DNA of 64,000 bases from Bacillota bacterium (GTDB taxonomy: Bacteria; Bacillota; Desulfotomaculia; Desulfotomaculales; VENG01): positions 35,535-99,534 of the forward strand of contig VENG01000008.1 in assembly GCA_009711705.1 (NCBI GenBank), written 5' to 3'. Below, piece by piece: positions 60,879 through 64,000 of this stretch (within the stretch, counting starts at the first letter, position 1; every line of letters starts with the position of its first letter). A model generated the notes under the pieces. That model was given only the letters and a program-made list of their open reading frames with translations. It ran no database searches and was not told the DNA's origin. Made by a program: the position numbers and the translations under genes.

Positions 60879-61162
60879 ATCATCTGAATAATAATACTTG
60901 CGACAACCGCCGCGCTCAGCGTGAGGCAGAGTATGCCCATTCTTTTTTGCGTTTTTTCTATTTGTTCCACTTTGCCGGCCAGTTGATCTAACCGCTGGTA
61001 CACTTGCTGTTCTGTAGTGGTGCTTCTGGTATGCAAGTCTTCTCTGGTTTTTTCCAAAAGGGTTACAAACTTTGTTTCGGACGGTTTGACCAGCTTTTGC
61101 TGTATGGAATCTGAAAGGGACTGCACCACGTCATGCACGTTGCACTGATCAGTTTGAGCCAT
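60875..61162 (-). CDS. Small coiled-coil protein with C-terminal membrane anchor
   Basis: 95 residues from ATG at 61162, which overlaps the end of the previous gene by 14 bases. A coiled coil with heptads (VYQRLDQLAGKVEQIEKTQK) leads to a C-terminal helix (ILCLTLSAAVVASIIIQMI). It is thus a tail-anchored protein facing the cytoplasm. It is the last gene of the dynamin-like operon. No named family. A role as membrane recruiter for the GTPase is inferred. Confidence 0.7.
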   Translation of the reverse strand: MAQTDQCNVHDVVQSLSDSIQQKLVKPSETKFVTLLEKTREDLHTRSTTTEQQVYQRLDQLAGKVEQIEKTQKRMGILCLTLSAAVVASIIIQMI

Positions 61163-61433
61163 CTTCTTTGCCCCCATTGCTCTGGTTGATGGCATCCCGG
61201 ATAGCAGATAAAACTGTTACCGGATTCTCTTCCAGTTTTTTTTCCAAGCGGTCCACTCTCTCTATTAACTCCTGCAGTATCTTATCATCTTTTTCGGTTT
61301 TTTGATTTATAGCCACGGCCAGACGTTTATTCTCGTTAACTAGAGGCTGAATGAATTTTTCTTTCAGCCCCAGCAATATCTCCGTTAAGAGCTGTTGTTT
61401 TGTTGTGTTCTCTGTGCCTTTGGGTAGGTTCAA
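61149..61433 (-). CDS. Small coiled-coil protein
   Basis: 94 residues, starting with TTG behind AAAGGGGG. It is highly charged and helical, with a coiled coil over about residues 30-70 (INQKTEKDDKILQELIERVD). No membrane segment. The gene overlaps the next one, so the two are co-translated. No family recognised. It probably works with the dynamin-like GTPase and the other small proteins. Confidence 0.7.
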   Translation of the reverse strand: MNLPKGTENTTKQQLLTEILLGLKEKFIQPLVNENKRLAVAINQKTEKDDKILQELIERVDRLEKKLEENPVTVLSAIRDAINQSNGGKEDGSN

Positions 61434-61458
61434 AAAAAATCCCCCTTTTTAATCACTC

Positions 61459-61653
61459 TCATACTTTTTTTATAGCCTGGTTCAGGGCGTGAAGAAGGTC
61501 TTGGGTTTGAGCTCGGGAATGTTCGTTTATAATTTCCTCCATGTTCCGGCTTATTTCGTCCAGCAGGTCTTTCTTAATTTCACCTCCGGTTTTACTGCTG
61601 ACTTCTTTGATTATATTGCGCAGCCGCTCGTTAAGCGCCCTGGCGTTTTCCAT
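61459..61653 (-). CDS. Small helical protein
   Basis: 64 residues, all helical and charged (RLRNIIKEVSSKTGGEIKKD, then DLLHALNQAIKKV). Its ATG lies three bases after the stop of the dynamin-like gene, and its AAGGAGG ribosome site is within the end of that gene, so translation is coupled. No family recognised. Confidence 0.7.
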   Translation of the reverse strand: MENARALNERLRNIIKEVSSKTGGEIKKDLLDEISRNMEEIINEHSRAQTQDLLHALNQAIKKV

Positions 61654-61656
61654 TTG

Positions 61657-64000
61657 TTACAACCCTCCTTGGATATTAAGTATTTTTTCAATATTGTGAA
61701 TGTCTGCAAGATACTCATTAAGCACTTTGCTTTCCTCTTTGGAAGGCTCTCTGCCATAAGCTTCCTGGGCGGCCTGGGAGTGTTTTCCCACCGCTGATCT
61801 GATGCCGGGGGCGATCAGATCCCGTAGGTAAACCTCCATTTCATGTTGCCACCGGTTGCATTCTTCCCCTAGTTTCTTCTCCTGCTCGCTAAGTAATATA
61901 GAAATTCTCTGTCTCGCTTCCTTAGCTTTGAAACCGCCGTAAAAATTTCTACTCTCAGTGATTGTTTCTTCCATTTGTTCCATGGCTGCAGCGGCAACAA
62001 GGCCTGGCGGGGAGGGGGGCAGGGCATAAGGATTAGTGGAGATTCCGGCTTGATGCAGCCAAGCTTCAACGGTTTTGTAAATAGCTTTTTGCCAGGTGCT
62101 GCAAATAATTTGAGTCTTACGGTTTAATGCATTTATCCACCTGAAGTAAGATATGCTGCTAATGTGTGTGACCGCTTGCCCCTGCTGCTCCGGGGTCCCC
62201 CAGGCAAATGTCTTAAAGTGTTTGGGTTGTTTTAACCGTTCAGTTTGCCCCAAAATAATGTTAAACCTGGAATGAATTTCATTTTTTATTTCTGATACTG
62301 CCTGTGTGAGCGTGACGCAACCAGAGAATTTTACTGGGAAAGGGTTAGTTTTACCTTTCTTAATAACAGGTTGTGGTGTAGTTGCTGATTCCAGTATTGT
62401 ACGCAAGTTCCGTAAATGGTTTTTTAGATAATCCCTTCCCCGGTAATTCCAAACCGCTAAGTGTATTTGGTCCAGCAGTTTTTGAAAACTCCCGTTATCT
62501 TTACCCTGCAGGGCCTTCAGCGGTGAAATAAGAAATATTTTAATGTTGGAGACGTTAATACCGTTTTGCTTCATTGTTTGCATGATGCTTCTGCGTAAAA
62601 AGTTTCTGGCTTTTTCCCTTTCATTAGGGGTAAGAGTATCAGCAAAATTTATGACAAAGAAAAATTTGGCCAACTCATATTGTGCCGCAGTGGCTTCGCC
62701 GGTGTGAAGATAGTCTTTAAGCCGCAATTTAAACATTTCCAAAAGGGAAAGGGAGTCGTGTTTGGTTAGAATGTGTTTGCCGTTTAGAAAAAACAGGTAA
62801 GCATCACTGTGCTGCAAAAAGTCAGTGGTCATGGCGCTGTGATGTTGATTGGTGGAATCTAATCCGGGTGTGTCAACAAAGGTGGCCAATTGGAAAAAAA
62901 GTGCCGGGTGGGAAATGGTGATATCTCTTATGCGCAAGGCTTCCCGGGAAGTAGTCACACTTTTATACTCTTTGCTGCCCGGGGTAGTTTCCAGGTTTAA
63001 TTCTAAAGATGGCATTGGCCCAAAGACCAGGTCCACGGTCCATACGGGTGACATTGCCTTCGCTTTCCAGGCCGCAATAGGCCGAAACAGTGCACCCGCT
63101 TCCCGGTTATCCAATGTACCGCTGCGAAAGCCGGATGTAAATAATTTTTTGGTGCGCCGTATTTCTTCCAGCAGCTTTTCCTGGGACACCTTTACAAATC
63201 CCTTTCCGGTATCTAACCGCGTTTCTAAAATTCGCCGCAGGCTGGAGTCATAGTTCAGCCATTCCTCTAAGGCTTGTATTTCTTCTTGGTTTATGATTAC
63301 GTTAAGGCCTTGATAGGCACAGATTTTAAGACTTAGCCGCGGTTTAAAGGTGATGGTTGCCATTCGCGTTCTGCCATGTTTAAGGTAAGTAATGCTGCTG
63401 GTGGTAGGCCGGTTTTCTGTCGGCAGTAAATTTTCTCCCATGATAGCGTTAAACAATGTACTTTTGCCCGATGAAAAGCCTCCTACTGCAACTACTTTGA
63501 ATTCTTCACGCTGTAATACACCTGCCCAATGGCCAATTTTCCGTGGAGATATAATTTGTTTTACCCTGGTGTCGTGCATCATTTTAGAGGCTAATTGGGA
63601 CATTTTTTCTTTTATGCCGGGGATGTCTGCATATTTTCTACGGTTTGCGTCCTGTGCATAATTTATGCTGCCCGGCAGTACGTGAATATTATGGTTTTCC
63701 TCCAGCAAGTTTCTAACTTGCCCCTCCACCCCGGGTAAGTTGCTCAAGATATTTCTGGCCAGCATGATTTTTTTAGCTTGATCTTTAATGTCCCAAAAAT
63801 TATCCAGGAAAAGCATATCGTCCTGAATTAGAAGACTTTTATGGATGCGGGCGGGTATCTTTTCATCGATTTTTTTGTGCTTGGCATCAAGTTTCCTAAC
63901 CATATCCTTAGAAATCATTATTTCCAGGTAATGACGGACAGTGCTGACACTTTCAGGGACGCGGCTGTTAATTAGATAAATCTCCAGTGAATGGCGAAAT
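61657..64000 (-). CDS. Dynamin-like GTPase (5' end outside window)
   Basis: At least 753 residues from the ATG at 63918, but the frame is open through the right edge for a further 27 codons that read like protein (YLINSRVPESVSTVRHYLEI), and that ATG has no good ribosome site. The gene therefore probably starts outside. The GTPase domain has GGFSSGKSTLFNAIMG (G1), a Thr in RPTTSSITYLK (G2) and FVDTPGLDSTNQHH (G3), followed by long helical regions typical of bacterial dynamin-like proteins, which bend, tether or fuse membranes. Many are tandem fusions of two dynamin units; this could be the second half of one. It leads an operon with three small coiled-coil proteins. Confidence 0.87.
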   Translation of the reverse strand, partial: FRHSLEIYLINSRVPESVSTVRHYLEIMISKDMVRKLDAKHKKIDEKIPARIHKSLLIQDDMLFLDNFWDIKDQAKKIMLARNILSNLPGVEGQVRNLLEENHNIHVLPGSINYAQDANRRKYADIPGIKEKMSQLASKMMHDTRVKQIISPRKIGHWAGVLQREEFKVVAVGGFSSGKSTLFNAIMGENLLPTENRPTTSSITYLKHGRTRMATITFKPRLSLKICAYQGLNVIINQEEIQALEEWLNYDSSLRRILETRLDTGKGFVKVSQEKLLEEIRRTKKLFTSGFRSGTLDNREAGALFRPIAAWKAKAMSPVWTVDLVFGPMPSLELNLETTPGSKEYKSVTTSREALRIRDITISHPALFFQLATFVDTPGLDSTNQHHSAMTTDFLQHSDAYLFFLNGKHILTKHDSLSLLEMFKLRLKDYLHTGEATAAQYELAKFFFVINFADTLTPNEREKARNFLRRSIMQTMKQNGINVSNIKIFLISPLKALQGKDNGSFQKLLDQIHLAVWNYRGRDYLKNHLRNLRTILESATTPQPVIKKGKTNPFPVKFSGCVTLTQAVSEIKNEIHSRFNIILGQTERLKQPKHFKTFAWGTPEQQGQAVTHISSISYFRWINALNRKTQIICSTWQKAIYKTVEAWLHQAGISTNPYALPPSPPGLVAAAAMEQMEETITESRNFYGGFKAKEARQRISILLSEQEKKLGEECNRWQHEMEVYLRDLIAPGIRSAVGKHSQAAQEAYGREPSKEESKVLNEYLADIHNIEKILNIQGGL

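Overview
The window looks like chromosome from an endospore-forming, Gram-positive anaerobe of the class Clostridia, most likely a Desulfotomaculum-like member of the Peptococcaceae. The reasons are strong AGGAGG-type ribosome binding sites with frequent GTG and TTG starts, sigma-A promoters, a T-box leader, Spo0A-type boxes, the Firmicute housekeeping order nadD-yqeK-rsfS-leuS, the fatty acid kinase pair fakA/fakB, and an SLH-domain surface protein. The species cannot be fixed from the sequence alone. There are no rRNA genes, transposases, phage genes or CRISPR arrays. One tRNA gene is present.

Layout. 1-7.5 kb: the 5' part of an FAD-dependent amine/amino-acid oxidoreductase, fakA-fakB, the redox chaperone hslO, an O-antigen-ligase-like polymerase and a DUF554 membrane protein, with copies of a dispersed inverted repeat between them. 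7.5-11 kb: a region with four Spo0A-like boxes and a terminator-ended leader, then a twice-repeated regulatory module (a LuxR-type response regulator followed by a stand-alone pseudo-receiver). 11-14 kb: a small DUF5658-like protein, a DUF1616 protein that appears to start with CTG, a secreted helical protein and a geranylgeranyl-reductase-family flavoprotein. 14-30.6 kb: a large surface-glycan cluster. It encodes the full WbpA/B/E/D/I-type route to UDP-2,3-diacetamido-2,3-dideoxymannuronic acid, several glycosyltransferases, two NodB-fold proteins, a flippase, a sulfotransferase and an APS kinase, so the glycan is probably sulfated. 30.6-37 kb: a paralogue of the secreted helical protein, an archaeosortase/exosortase-family enzyme, an SLH protein with a PEF-CTERM-like tail, two membrane-anchored proteins and a CPBP protease.

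37-46 kb: zinc-ribbon proteins, nadD, an RRM protein, yqeK, rsfS, then a Leu-type T-box leader that carries a tRNA-Ala gene inside it, an acyl-CoA synthetase, a repeat-rich stretch, and leuS. 46-53 kb: a BON-domain protein and, on the minus strand, a complete siaB-siaC-siaA-siaD-type signalling operon in which the cyclase is fused to a degenerate HD-GYP domain; then an LCP-like secreted protein. 53-61 kb: hisG, a rhomboid protease, a PspC protein, an AcuA-type acetyltransferase next to an ADP-forming acyl-CoA synthetase, a second copy of a roughly 540-bp repeat, a HAD hydrolase and an RluA pseudouridine synthase. 61-64 kb: a minus-strand operon with a dynamin-like GTPase that runs off the window, followed by three small coiled-coil proteins.

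The unifying theme of the accessory part is the cell envelope and its control: glycan synthesis, sulfation, protein sorting, membrane remodelling and c-di-GMP/partner-switch signalling. The strongest candidates for something new are the tRNA gene inside a T-box leader, the archaeosortase/PEF-CTERM pair in a Firmicute, the duplicated receiver/pseudo-receiver module behind Spo0A boxes, and the dynamin operon with its small partners.
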